A DNA stretch of 7,627 nt, taken from assembly GCA_002438685.1 (NCBI GenBank), contig DJQG01000014.1, forward strand, positions 4,700 through 12,326, given 5' to 3'. The translations under genes and the position numbers were made by a program. The DNA comes from Ruminococcaceae bacterium UBA6392 (lineage in GTDB: Bacteria > Bacillota > Clostridia > Oscillospirales > Acutalibacteraceae). Within the stretch, counting starts at the first letter, position 1. Every line of letters starts with the position of its first letter. This document shows positions 1-5,974 of the stretch, piece after piece. The notes beneath the pieces are model-generated. The model saw only the letters and a list, made by a program, of their open reading frames with translations. It had not been told where the DNA came from and did not search any database.

Positions 1-729
1 GATCACCCGATATACATATCGTTCAAAGAAAAATTCAAGCCCGACTTCGGGCTGATAAAAAAAATACTGACGATAGGCGTTCCGGGCAGCATTGAAAGCA
101 GTCTGTTCCATGTCGGACGCATACTCGTTGTCAGCATCATAACCTCGTTCGGAACGGTTCAGATAGCCGCGAATGCGGTCGCGAACAACCTCGACGGAAT
201 CGGCTGCATACCCGGTCAGGCGATGGGACTCGCGATGATAACAGTCATTGGTCAGTGCGTCGGTCTGGGCAGCGAGGAGCAGATAAGACTGCACACGAAG
301 AAGCTGATGAAGCTGACCTATCTCATGTCGGCGATATGGAACGCGATAATCCTCGCCACACTCCCGCTGACGCTCAAGATGTATAACATCTCGCCCGACG
401 CATATTCGCTCGCATTAAAGCTCATCATCATCCACAACGGCTGCGCGATTCTCATTTGGCCCGCATCGTTCACGATGCCGAACGTTCTCAAGGCGGCGAA
501 CGACGTCAAATTCACGATGTGCATCGCGCTGTTTTCGATGTTCACTTTCCGACTGCTTCTGAGCTACATAATCGGACTCAAGCTCGGCATGGGCGCTATC
601 GGCGTCTGGATAGCAATGATAGTCGACTGGGTGTTCCGCGCGATTGCGTTCTGCCTGCGATATAAGGGCAAACGTTGGCTGAGCTACAGCATCTACAAAA
701 AAGATAAAAAGACGGTAAAAGCAGAATAA
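1..729 (+). CDS. MATE family efflux transporter, C-terminal part (5' end outside the window)
   Basis: The reading frame is open from base 1 to the TAA at 727-729, giving 242 residues without a start, so the gene begins upstream of the window. A full MATE protein is about 440-460 residues, so this is roughly the second half of the 12-helix transporter. The segment around residues 35-85 (VPGSIESSLFHVGRI, then AANAVANNLDGIG, IPGQAMGLA and VIGQCVGLG) is the typical start of the second MATE repeat. It is followed by several hydrophobic helices and a short basic tail (GKRWL...YKKDKKTVKAE). MATE proteins export drugs or other cationic compounds in exchange for Na+ or H+ at the cytoplasmic membrane; the substrate cannot be told here. 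The ATG at 223 is internal to the domain and is not the start. A hairpin terminator follows seven bases after the stop codon. Family assignment is confident; subfamily and function are not. Confidence 0.9.
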   Translation, partial: DHPIYISFKEKFKPDFGLIKKILTIGVPGSIESSLFHVGRILVVSIITSFGTVQIAANAVANNLDGIGCIPGQAMGLAMITVIGQCVGLGSEEQIRLHTKKLMKLTYLMSAIWNAIILATLPLTLKMYNISPDAYSLALKLIIIHNGCAILIWPASFTMPNVLKAANDVKFTMCIALFSMFTFRLLLSYIIGLKLGMGAIGVWIAMIVDWVFRAIAFCLRYKGKRWLSYSIYKKDKKTVKAE

Positions 730-735
730 ATCTGA

Positions 736-766
736 CCCCGCAGTTGTCGAGACTGCGGGGTTTCTG
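736..766 (+). terminator. Rho-independent terminator of the MATE gene
   Basis: A perfect 9-bp stem (CCCCGCAGT at 736-744, ACTGCGGGG at 752-760) with a 7-nt loop is followed by TTTCT. It lies seven bases after the stop of the + strand transporter gene. The T-tract is short, so it may work together with the next hairpin at 785-806. Confidence 0.75.
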
Positions 767-776
767 TATCACGGCA

Positions 777-812
777 TAAAAAACGAGGCAGTCTTTCGAC
801 TGCCTCACTTTT
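777..812 (-). terminator. Terminator of rpsB-tsf, probably bidirectional
   Basis: A perfect 9-bp stem (GAGGCAGTC 785-793 with GACTGCCTC 798-806) closes on a 4-nt loop that reads GAAA on the minus strand, a stable GNRA tetraloop. On the minus strand the stem is followed by GTTTTTT, ending the tsf transcript just after its stop codon. On the + strand it is followed by ACTTTTTG, so it could also back up the MATE terminator. The two genes converge here. Confidence 0.85.
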
Positions 813-819
813 TGTTTAA

Positions 820-1752
820 TTATTTATTGCCGGTCATCTTTGCGATTTCTTCAGCGTAGTTCTCCTCTTTCTTCTGGAGACCCTCGCCCTTCGCATAACG
901 GACGAAGCCGGTAGCCTTTATCGAAGCACCGAGTTCCTTGGCAACCTTGTCAATATACTTGGCAACGTTGAGGTCGCCGTCCTTGACAAACTGCTGATCA
1001 AGCAGGCAGCTCTCCTTGCAGAACTTTGCGATCTTGCCGTTGATGATGCCCTCGATAACCTTCTCGGGCTTGTTTGCCATCTTGGGATCCTCTTTGATCT
1101 GAGCAAGGTTGATGCTTTTCTCATGCTCGATGACGTCTGCGGGGACTTCATCGCGGCAGAGGTAAAGCGGGCTCATAGCGGCGATCTGCATTGCAACATC
1201 CTTGCCCATGACCTTGAACTCCGGCTTTGCAGCGGTAGCGTCATCGGTATCAAAGAAAACCATAACGCCGACGGAGCCGCCCATGTGGACATAAGTGGAA
1301 ACGATGCCCTCATGTCTGACGAAACGGCGGATCTTGAGGTTCTCGCCGATAGCGAGAACCTTGTCCTGAAGGTTCTCCTGAACGGTTCTGTCAGAGCCTG
1401 CAAGCTTGACGTTAAGAAGAGCGTCAACATCTGCGGGATTCTCTGCAACTATGGTCTTTGCTATATCAAGCACAAATGCCTGGAAAACGTCGTTCTTTGC
1501 AACGAAATCGGTCTCGGAGTTGACTTCGACAACAACGCCGACCTTCTTCTCCTCGTCATTGTAAGCGAGGACTGCGCCCTCGGCAGCAATTCTCGAGGAC
1601 TTCTTCGTTGCGGCGGCAAGACCCTTCTCGCGAAGGAAGTCGATTGCCTTATCCATATCGCCGTCGGATGCCTGGAGAGCCTTTTTGCAGTCCATCATGC
1701 CGACGCCGGTCTTCTCTCTGAGTGCCTGTACATCTTTAGCAGTGAAGCTCAT
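820..1752 (-). CDS. tsf: Elongation factor Ts
   Basis: 310-residue EF-Ts, the cytoplasmic guanine-nucleotide exchange factor that regenerates EF-Tu-GTP during translation. The N-terminal UBA-like domain (about residues 1-54) has the family signatures LREKTGVGMMDCKKAL (11-26) and DKAIDFLREKG. The core carries the conserved TDFVAKN motif (81-87), which contacts EF-Tu. The later RRFVRHEG, YVHMGGSVGV and VPADVIEHEK segments are typical of full-length EF-Ts. Length is slightly above the E. coli protein (about 283) and normal for Clostridia. The ATG at 1752 overlaps the rpsB stop as TAATG. Its GGAGG ribosome binding site (1760-1764, 7-nt spacing) lies inside the last rpsB codons, so translation is probably coupled. 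It is co-transcribed with rpsB, as in most bacteria. Nothing is unusual in the sequence. Confidence 0.98.
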   Translation of the reverse strand: MSFTAKDVQALREKTGVGMMDCKKALQASDGDMDKAIDFLREKGLAAATKKSSRIAAEGAVLAYNDEEKKVGVVVEVNSETDFVAKNDVFQAFVLDIAKTIVAENPADVDALLNVKLAGSDRTVQENLQDKVLAIGENLKIRRFVRHEGIVSTYVHMGGSVGVMVFFDTDDATAAKPEFKVMGKDVAMQIAAMSPLYLCRDEVPADVIEHEKSINLAQIKEDPKMANKPEKVIEGIINGKIAKFCKESCLLDQQFVKDGDLNVAKYIDKVAKELGASIKATGFVRYAKGEGLQKKEENYAEEIAKMTGNK

Positions 1753-2486
1753 TATTTATCCTCCTCTGTCTCTGCGGTCTCGGCAGCCTCTGCGTCGCCC
1801 TGCTCGCCCTGTCTGCCCTCGATGACAGCGTCTGCCATTGCGGCGGAGATAAGACGGACAGCGCGGATAGCGTCGTCGTTGCCGGGGATAACATAGTCTA
1901 CTTCATCGGGATCGCAGTTTGTGTCGACGATAGCGATGATCGGAATACCAAGCTTGTGAGCCTCGAGAACAGCGATCTTCTCCTTGCGGGGATCGACGAT
2001 GAACATAGCAGCGGGCTGCTTCTTCATCTTGGAGATACCGCCCATGAACTTCTCAAGCTTCTCTATCTCAAGCTGGAGCTTGATAACTTCCTTCTTGGGA
2101 AGCATATCGAAAGTTCCGTCAGCCTCCATGGTCTTGAGCTGCTCAAGTCTCTTTATACGGCGCTGAATGGTGTTGAAGTTGGTGAGCATACCGCCGAGCC
2201 AACGGGCGTTGACATAAGGCATACCGCAGCGCTCAGCCTCTTCGCGGATAGAATCCTGAGCCTGCTTCTTCGTGCCGACGAAAAGGATCTCCTTACCGTC
2301 TGCAGCGATATCGCGGACTGCCATATAGGCATCCTCAAGCTTCTTGACCGTCTTCTGAAGGTCGATGATGTAAATACCGTTGCGCTCCGTGAAAATATAG
2401 GGAGCCATTTTGGGGTTCCATCTTCTAGTCTGATGACCGAAGTGCACACCTGCTTCAAGCAGCTGCTTCATTGATACTACTGACAT
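1752..2486 (-). CDS. rpsB: 30S ribosomal protein S2
   Basis: 244-residue ribosomal protein S2, a component of the small subunit. Signature 1 is seen at about residues 14-27 (VHFGHQTRRWNPKM). Signature 2 is at about 181-206, containing IPIIAIVDTNCDPDEVDYVIPGNDDA. The middle portion (residues about 100-155, LTNFNTIQRRIKRLEQL and following) is the expected helical hairpin. The C-terminus is a short acidic, alanine-rich tail (EAAETAETEEDK), which is common and variable. The start chosen is the ATG at 2486 (MSVVSMKQLL), because AAGGAGG lies 8 nt upstream. The frame stays open upstream to a TTG at 2534, but those 16 residues are not S2-like and run through the ribosome binding site. It is the first gene of the rpsB-tsf operon, with a strong promoter about 110 bases upstream. 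Confidence 0.98.
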   Translation of the reverse strand: MSVVSMKQLLEAGVHFGHQTRRWNPKMAPYIFTERNGIYIIDLQKTVKKLEDAYMAVRDIAADGKEILFVGTKKQAQDSIREEAERCGMPYVNARWLGGMLTNFNTIQRRIKRLEQLKTMEADGTFDMLPKKEVIKLQLEIEKLEKFMGGISKMKKQPAAMFIVDPRKEKIAVLEAHKLGIPIIAIVDTNCDPDEVDYVIPGNDDAIRAVRLISAAMADAVIEGRQGEQGDAEAAETAETEEDK

Positions 2487-2514
2487 TTGTTTTTCCTCCT
2501 TTGGTTTTTCCTCC
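2486..2514 (-). repeat. Duplicated SD-like repeat in front of rpsB
   Basis: Reading the minus strand, GGAGGAAAAACCAAA is followed directly by GGAGGAAAAACAAA and then the ATG, with adjacent copies at 2500-2514 and 2486-2499 that differ by one base. The start-proximal copy has normal SD spacing. The distal copy lies about 15 nt further out and is too far away to act as the SD for the same start. Confidence 0.7.
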
Positions 2515-2587
2515 GCGAAACAGGGCGGCCGCAACGGCGAAAATTCACCGCACCGGGCGACTTCCTAAAGCTTCGCGTGCGTAATGC
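2487..2587 (-). promoter_or_regulatory. rpsB 5' leader with hairpin potential
   Basis: About 100 nt separate the predicted transcription start (near 2587) from the rpsB ATG. On the minus strand GCGGTG...CGCCGT (2534-2551) can form a 6-8 bp hairpin. GCGAA (2572-2576) can pair with TTCGC (2515-2519) to close a larger stem-loop just upstream of the SD repeat. Ribosomal protein operons are often controlled by binding of their own product to such leaders, and S2 autoregulation is known in other bacteria. Whether this leader does so is an inference, and I do not recognise a named RNA family. Confidence 0.4.
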
Positions 2588-2593
2588 TCGGAT

Positions 2594-2622
2594 ATTATAT
2601 CACAGCAAGATATAAAAATCAA
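2594..2622 (-). promoter_or_regulatory. Promoter of rpsB-tsf (sigma-70/SigA type)
   Basis: On the minus strand TTGATT (2617-2622) and a perfect TATAAT (2594-2599) are separated by exactly 17 bp. An A-rich run (AAAAAACTC) lies just upstream of the -35 box and could act as an UP element. Predicted start is near 2587. The match is strong and the position fits a highly expressed translation operon. Confidence 0.85.
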
Positions 2623-2634
2623 GAGTTTTTTAAT

Positions 2635-2796
2635 CCATTTCAGCTTTTCTCTCAGTGTAGGCGGCTCGGGTTCTATTCCTGCACCATACCGACATTCGAG
2701 CAATTGGTGCTGACCGAGCTTCTGAACAGCGGCGACTTCGAGCGGCACATAAGCAGAGTCAGGCGTGCAAAGCGCAGAGAGCTGAATAAGACATAA
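2635..2796 (+). pseudogene. Remnant of a MocR/PdxR-type regulator (internal piece of the aminotransferase domain)
   Basis: In the + frame, about 53 residues ending at the TAA at 2794-2796 resemble the large-domain segment of GntR/MocR-family regulators that carry a fold-type I aminotransferase domain. The recognisable stretches are RRLGFYSCTIPTFEQ, then LLNSGDFERHISRVRR, matching the family pattern LGFYSxTVPxFEQ...FxxxGxFERHxxRMR. In intact members this lies after the PLP lysine region and is followed by about 100 more residues. Here the PLP lysine, the N-terminal winged helix and the C-terminal lobe are all absent. The frame opens only at 2569, and the ATG at 2584 sits inside the rpsB promoter, with no ribosome binding site recognised. 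The best reading is a decayed fragment with both ends lost. The assignment rests on recalled family patterns, not a search. A short functional protein is possible but unlikely. Confidence 0.6.
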
Positions 2797-2836
2797 AAAA
2801 TCGGCGGCAAGGTCAATCCCCTGCCGCCGTTCGTTT
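2794..2836 (-). terminator. Terminator of the metal-resistance operon
   Basis: CGGCGGCA (2802-2809) pairs perfectly with TGCCGCCG (2822-2829), with two further G-C pairs inside after one mismatch. On the minus strand the stem is followed by ATTTTTTAT. It begins about 8 bases beyond the ATPase stop codon and ends that transcript before the rpsB promoter. On the + strand TTCGTTTTTATTT also follows the stem, so it may be bidirectional. Confidence 0.85.
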
Positions 2837-2843
2837 TTATTTA

Positions 2844-4724
2844 TTATTTGTCTTTTATCTTCAACATCGCGCGCATGGCGTTGAGCACGGCGAGGATAAG
2901 AACTCCGACATCGCCGAAGACCGCTATCCACATATCCACGATACCAAATGCGCTGAGCACGAGGATAATCACCTTGACCGCAAGCGCGATCCAGATATTC
3001 TCGTTGACGATGCGCATGGTCTTTCTGGCTATCTTTATCGCCGTCGGGAGCTTTGAAATCTTATCATCCATGAGAACGATATCCGCCGACTCAATCGCGG
3101 CGTCGCTGCCCATTGCGCCCATTGCGATGCCTACATCGGCTCTTGTGAGCACGGGTGCGTCGTTGATGCCGTCGCCGACGAACGCTACTTTGTTGCCCTC
3201 GCCGAGCAGTTCTTCAACGCGCTCGACCTTCTGCGACGGAAGCAGTTTCGCGTGAACTGCGCTGAGTCCGAGCTGCTTGCCGACCGCTTCGGCGACGCGC
3301 TCATTGTCGCCCGTGAGCATAACGGTGTTCTTGATACCGAGCTCCTTGAGCTTCGCTATCGCGTCTGCGGAGTCGGGCTTTATCTCATCGTTGATAACGA
3401 TATGTCCGAGATACTGCGCGCCCTCGCTGATATGGATAACAGTTCCCGCCATATGGCACTCATGCCACTTGGCGCCTGCCATGTCCATGAGTTTGCCGTT
3501 GCCGACAAAATAAGTCTTGCCGTCGATAACAGCCTCAAGGCCCATGCCTGCGTGCTCGGTTATCTTGCCGATACGGCTCTTGTCTATATGCCCCTTATGC
3601 GCCGCGACTATCGACTCGCCGACCGGGTGAGTTGAATAGCTCTCCGCCGCGGCGGCGACATCGAGAAGATGCGCCTCGGTGATATTTTCGGGATGAATGG
3701 CGTTGACCGCAAAAGTACCTTTCGTCAGCGTTCCGGTCTTGTCTAACACGACAGTGTCGATCTTTGAAAGGGTCTCCATATAGTTGGCGCCCTTTATGAG
3801 TATGCCGTCACGCGAAGCTCCGCCGATGCCGCCGAAGAATGACAGCGGGACGGAAACGACCAGCGCGCACGGGCACGAGACAACGAGGAAGGTAAGCGCG
3901 CGCTCGATCCATGTGCTCCAGAGGCTCCATGTGCTGTGAGTGCCCATGAGCATGGTGAAAAGCGGCGGTATAATCGCGAGCACAACGGCGCCGATAACAA
4001 CACAGGGAGTATACCAGCGCGAGAAGCGGGTGATGAAGTTCTCGGCTCTCGCCTTTTTCTCCGAGGAGTTTTCAACGAGTTCGAGAATCTTTGCGACCGT
4101 GCTCTCTTCAAAGCGGCTCTGAGTTCTGACATGGATAACGCCGGAAAGATTTATTGTTCCGCTCGTCACTCTGTCGCCGACCGTCTTGTCTGCGGGCAGG
4201 CTCTCGCCCGTCAGAGCGGCGGTATTGACAGAAGTCGAGCCGTCGATTATCTCGCCGTCAAGCGGAATCTTTTCGCCGGGTTTGATAACTATCGTCTCGC
4301 CGAGTTCAACTTCCTCGGGCGACACAGTCTCCTCTTTTCCGTCGCGCACGACTACGGCATAGTCGGGACGGATATCCATAAGCGCAGATATCGACTTGCG
4401 GCTCTTGCCGACCGCGATACTCTGGAACAGCTCGCCGACCTGATAGAATATCATGACCGCCGAGGCTTCGCGGTAATCGCCGACACCGAATGCGCCGACA
4501 GTAGCGATAGCCATGAGGAAGTGCTCATCGAACACCTGACCGTGAGCAATGTTGCGAATAGCGTCCCACAGGACATCGTAACCTATCACAAGATACGGCG
4601 CGATATACAGCAGCAACGCTTTCCAACCCTCAAAGCCGAATATCTCGTCGACTGCCCAGGCGATGCCTGTCAGCACGACAGATACGATTATTCTTATCAG
4701 TGTTTTCTTCTGCTTTCTCGTCAT
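2844..4724 (-). CDS. cadA: Heavy-metal-translocating P1B-type ATPase (CadA/ZntA type), lacking an N-terminal HMA domain
   Basis: 626-residue cytoplasmic-membrane pump that uses ATP to export divalent soft metals, most likely Zn2+, Cd2+ or Pb2+. Motifs in order: actuator TGES (172-175); transmembrane CPC metal site (284-286) in VVSCPCALVVSVP; phosphorylated Asp328 in DKTGTLT; the P1B-specific HP dipeptide (366-367); TGDN (471-474); and GDGINDAP (517-524). Near the end Lys584 in the seventh helix (NENIWIALAVK) and Asp605 in the eighth (FGDVG) are the residues typical of the Zn/Cd/Pb subgroup rather than copper pumps. About eight membrane helices are visible. Most CadA/ZntA proteins begin with one or two HMA domains; here residues 1-20 lead straight into the first helix, and the neighbouring gene encodes the HMA instead. 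The start is the ATG at 4724, with GAGGGG at 8-nt spacing. A GTG at 4733 is in frame but has no spaced ribosome binding site. Confidence 0.95.
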   Translation of the reverse strand: MTRKQKKTLIRIIVSVVLTGIAWAVDEIFGFEGWKALLLYIAPYLVIGYDVLWDAIRNIAHGQVFDEHFLMAIATVGAFGVGDYREASAVMIFYQVGELFQSIAVGKSRKSISALMDIRPDYAVVVRDGKEETVSPEEVELGETIVIKPGEKIPLDGEIIDGSTSVNTAALTGESLPADKTVGDRVTSGTINLSGVIHVRTQSRFEESTVAKILELVENSSEKKARAENFITRFSRWYTPCVVIGAVVLAIIPPLFTMLMGTHSTWSLWSTWIERALTFLVVSCPCALVVSVPLSFFGGIGGASRDGILIKGANYMETLSKIDTVVLDKTGTLTKGTFAVNAIHPENITEAHLLDVAAAAESYSTHPVGESIVAAHKGHIDKSRIGKITEHAGMGLEAVIDGKTYFVGNGKLMDMAGAKWHECHMAGTVIHISEGAQYLGHIVINDEIKPDSADAIAKLKELGIKNTVMLTGDNERVAEAVGKQLGLSAVHAKLLPSQKVERVEELLGEGNKVAFVGDGINDAPVLTRADVGIAMGAMGSDAAIESADIVLMDDKISKLPTAIKIARKTMRIVNENIWIALAVKVIILVLSAFGIVDMWIAVFGDVGVLILAVLNAMRAMLKIKDK

Positions 4725-4738
4725 CGGGGACACCCCTC

Positions 4739-4960
4739 TTACTTAAGAATTATTGTGCAGTCTGGTTCAACTTTCTTTGAGGTCTTGACGACTTTCTTGA
4801 GCACATCGTCAAAAGCGTCGTCCGCCGCCTCAAGGGTCAGCTTCTGGGTGAAGAAATTGACGCTGACGCTCTCGACTCCGTCAACCTTGGCGATAGCCGC
4901 CTCCATCTTTGCCGCGCAGTTTGCGCAATCCAGATCCTCAAGCTTAAAGATCTTCTTCAT
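4739..4960 (-). CDS. Stand-alone heavy-metal-associated (HMA) domain protein
   Basis: 73-residue single-domain protein (MKKIFKLEDLDCANCAAKMEAAI...). The metal-binding motif is LDCANCA with Cys12 and Cys15. The rest fits the ferredoxin-like fold of about 70 residues: a helix after the motif, then VDGVESVSVNFFTQKLTLE and a second helix. The DCANC form is the one found in the N-terminal domains of CadA/ZntA Zn/Cd pumps rather than the MTCxxC of copper chaperones. It probably binds the same metal as the pump encoded 14 bases downstream, acting as a detached regulatory or delivery domain; that role is inferred. The start is the ATG at 4960 with AGGA at 9-nt spacing. A TTG at 4981 is in frame but would lie across that site. 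Its first 17 bases overlap the end of the upstream repressor gene in another frame, suggesting translational coupling. Confidence 0.9.
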   Translation of the reverse strand: MKKIFKLEDLDCANCAAKMEAAIAKVDGVESVSVNFFTQKLTLEAADDAFDDVLKKVVKTSKKVEPDCTIILK

Positions 4961-5303
4961 TGTTCTCGTTCCTTTCTTCAATAAGATGTTCGAAGCCTTT
5001 GGCTATAATCGTTCTGACATGATCGTCAGAAAGAAAATAATAGATTGTTTTGCCCTCGCGGCGGTTAGCAACAAGATTTGCGTCCTTGAGTATCTTGAGC
5101 TGGTGCGATATCGCCGACTGCGTCATGCCGAGCAGCTCTGCAATGGCGCAGACGCACATCTCCGACTCGAAGAGCGAAAACAGAATCTTGACGCGGGTCG
5201 TGTCGCCGAAGAGCCTGAACAGATCGGACAGGTCGCAAAGCAGCTCGTCTGTCGGCAGCTCGTGTCTCACCATATCGAGCATCTTTTCGTGGTTATGTTC
5301 CAT
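4944..5303 (-). CDS. ArsR/SmtB-family metal-responsive transcriptional repressor
   Basis: 119-residue winged-helix repressor that releases DNA on binding metal. The core FRLFGDTTRVKILFSL (about 29-44) and recognition region MTQSAISHQLKILKDANLV (60-78) are typical of the family, followed by the wing RREGKTIYYFLS. Two metal-site signatures are present. The first is Cys50-Val-Cys52 (EMCVCAIAELL) in helix 3, as in the alpha-3N site of CadC and ZiaR, with possible ligands from the N-terminal His3, His5 and His14. The second is Asp93-x-His95...His106-x2-Glu109 in the last helix, with the same spacing as the alpha-5 zinc site of SmtB. It can therefore plausibly sense Zn2+ and Cd2+/Pb2+. It is the first gene of the operon, starting at the ATG at 5303 with GGAGG at 8-nt spacing, and overlaps the HMA gene by 17 bases. 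It very likely represses its own promoter through the TTCATATG array. Confidence 0.95.
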   Translation of the reverse strand: MEHNHEKMLDMVRHELPTDELLCDLSDLFRLFGDTTRVKILFSLFESEMCVCAIAELLGMTQSAISHQLKILKDANLVANRREGKTIYYFLSDDHVRTIIAKGFEHLIEERNENNEEDL

Positions 5304-5333
5304 GTTCTTGTCCTCCGTTCATTTGCATGATGA

Positions 5334-5389
5334 TTCATATGATTGTTTATTCATATGTTTCACTGTTCATATGATAGCTCATTCATATG
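5334..5389. promoter_or_regulatory. Candidate operator: four TTCATATG repeats at exact 16-bp spacing
   Basis: TTCATATG occurs at 5334, 5350, 5366 and 5382, each exactly 16 bp after the previous one. Because CATATG is self-complementary, copies 1-2 and copies 3-4 each form an inverted repeat CATATGA-N8-TCATATG (5336-5357 and 5368-5389). These resemble the dyad half-sites bound by dimeric SmtB/CadC repressors. The right dyad covers the -10 box and the spacer of the promoter, and the left dyad lies over and after the transcription start. Two repressor dimers, or an extended complex, would block transcription. Binding by the neighbouring ArsR-family protein is inferred from position. Confidence 0.85.
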
Positions 5390-5399
5390 TTATTGTCAA
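5371..5399 (-). promoter_or_regulatory. Promoter of the arsR-hma-cadA operon
   Basis: On the minus strand a perfect TTGACA (5394-5399) and TATCAT (5371-5376) are separated by 17 bp, with a predicted start near 5364. Upstream of the -35 box lies an A/T-rich tract (5401-5420, runs of six T and six A) that may act as an UP element. The strong core overlapped by repeats fits a repressed but highly inducible promoter. Confidence 0.9.
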
Positions 5400-5429
5400 C
5401 AGTTTTTTCAAAAAATTTTCAAGACAGCC

Positions 5430-5492
5430 AAAAAAATAAATAGAGGTCATAATCCGCGTTGTCAGACATGGATTATGACCTTTGTATTTTTT
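5430..5492 (-). terminator. Terminator of the two-gene membrane protein unit, probably bidirectional
   Basis: A perfect 12-bp stem (AGGTCATAATCC 5444-5455 with GGATTATGACCT 5470-5481) encloses a 14-nt loop. On the minus strand it is followed by a T-rich run (complement of 5430-5440). On the + strand it is followed by TTGTATTTTTT. It lies 18 bases after the stop of the minus-strand gene at 5499 and isolates the metal operon from read-through. Confidence 0.85.
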
Positions 5493-5498
5493 AGATAT

Positions 5499-5963
5499 TC
5501 AGTCTTTTTTGCCGTCGATCAGCCTCATTCTGAAATCGTCGCTGATAACCGCGATGTTATCGATATGCATCTTCCCGTTTTTGAATTTGAGCGTGAGCGA
5601 ATCGGAGTTTCGCTTCATCGAGACAAAATCGGAAATATTGAAACGCTTCTTTTTGCCGAACATAGTCGAATAGATATATATCCCCTCGCCCGCAGACACG
5701 ACCTTCTGTTCGAGCTGACAGAGCATCGCCGCGGCGCCGAACAGCATACAGCCCAGACCCGGAATCGCAACGAAGAATTTTCCGACGGCGAGCATTGCAA
5801 CGCAGACAGCGGCGCCGACAATATAGACAACCATACCGAAGAAGAATAGGTATCTCGGAATATGTACTGCATATTTGGTATCACCGGGATCGCGCACTAT
5901 ACGGACGATAAAATATATCAGCAGAGCCGCAGAGACGGCGGCGGCAACAAGAGCATAAATCAT
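5499..5963 (-). CDS. Unrecognised membrane protein with C-terminal PH-like soluble domain
   Basis: 154 residues, not recognised by name. Three hydrophobic helices are visible at about 2-20, 38-59 and 62-82. A soluble tail of about 70 residues follows, with alternating beta-strand-like stretches (EGIYIYSTMFGKKKRFNISDF, SLTLKFKNGKMHIDN) and an end helix (SDDFRMRLID). This pattern is common in small bacterial proteins with a membrane anchor plus a PH-like domain of unknown function; that fold assignment is only a guess from the pattern. The ATG at 5963 is chosen because AAGGGGTG lies about 7 nt upstream. The frame extends upstream to 6023, but that extension would overlap the preceding gene and adds no hydrophobic or conserved sequence. 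It is the second gene of a unit, 11 bases after the 100-aa membrane protein gene. No catalytic motif is seen. Confidence 0.8.
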   Translation of the reverse strand: MIYALVAAAVSAALLIYFIVRIVRDPGDTKYAVHIPRYLFFFGMVVYIVGAAVCVAMLAVGKFFVAIPGLGCMLFGAAAMLCQLEQKVVSAGEGIYIYSTMFGKKKRFNISDFVSMKRNSDSLTLKFKNGKMHIDNIAVISDDFRMRLIDGKKD

Positions 5964-5974
5964 TCTGCCACCCC

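Noticed and set aside
223..729. MATE gene starting at the internal ATG at 223
   Set aside because: The frame is open and MATE-like from base 1. This ATG falls in the middle of a conserved transmembrane repeat, so it is not a start.
1123..1896. 257-codon open frame on the + strand opposite tsf and the rpsB end
   Set aside because: It is a shadow of the conserved tsf and rpsB coding sequence, with no recognisable domain or start signal.
2487..2534. Longer S2 with 16 extra N-terminal residues from a TTG start
   Set aside because: The extension runs through both SD-like repeats and is not S2-like. The ATG at 2486 has an ideal ribosome binding site.
2545..2931. 128-codon minus-strand frame across the cadA end and rpsB leader
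   Set aside because: It overlaps the cadA C-terminus, the cadA terminator and the rpsB promoter in another frame, and it has no recognisable protein features.
3936..5330. 464-codon open frame on the + strand, antisense to the cadA, HMA and arsR genes
   Set aside because: It is opposite three clearly recognised genes. It has no protein family features and no ribosome binding site, and its length is explained by the codon bias of the minus-strand genes.
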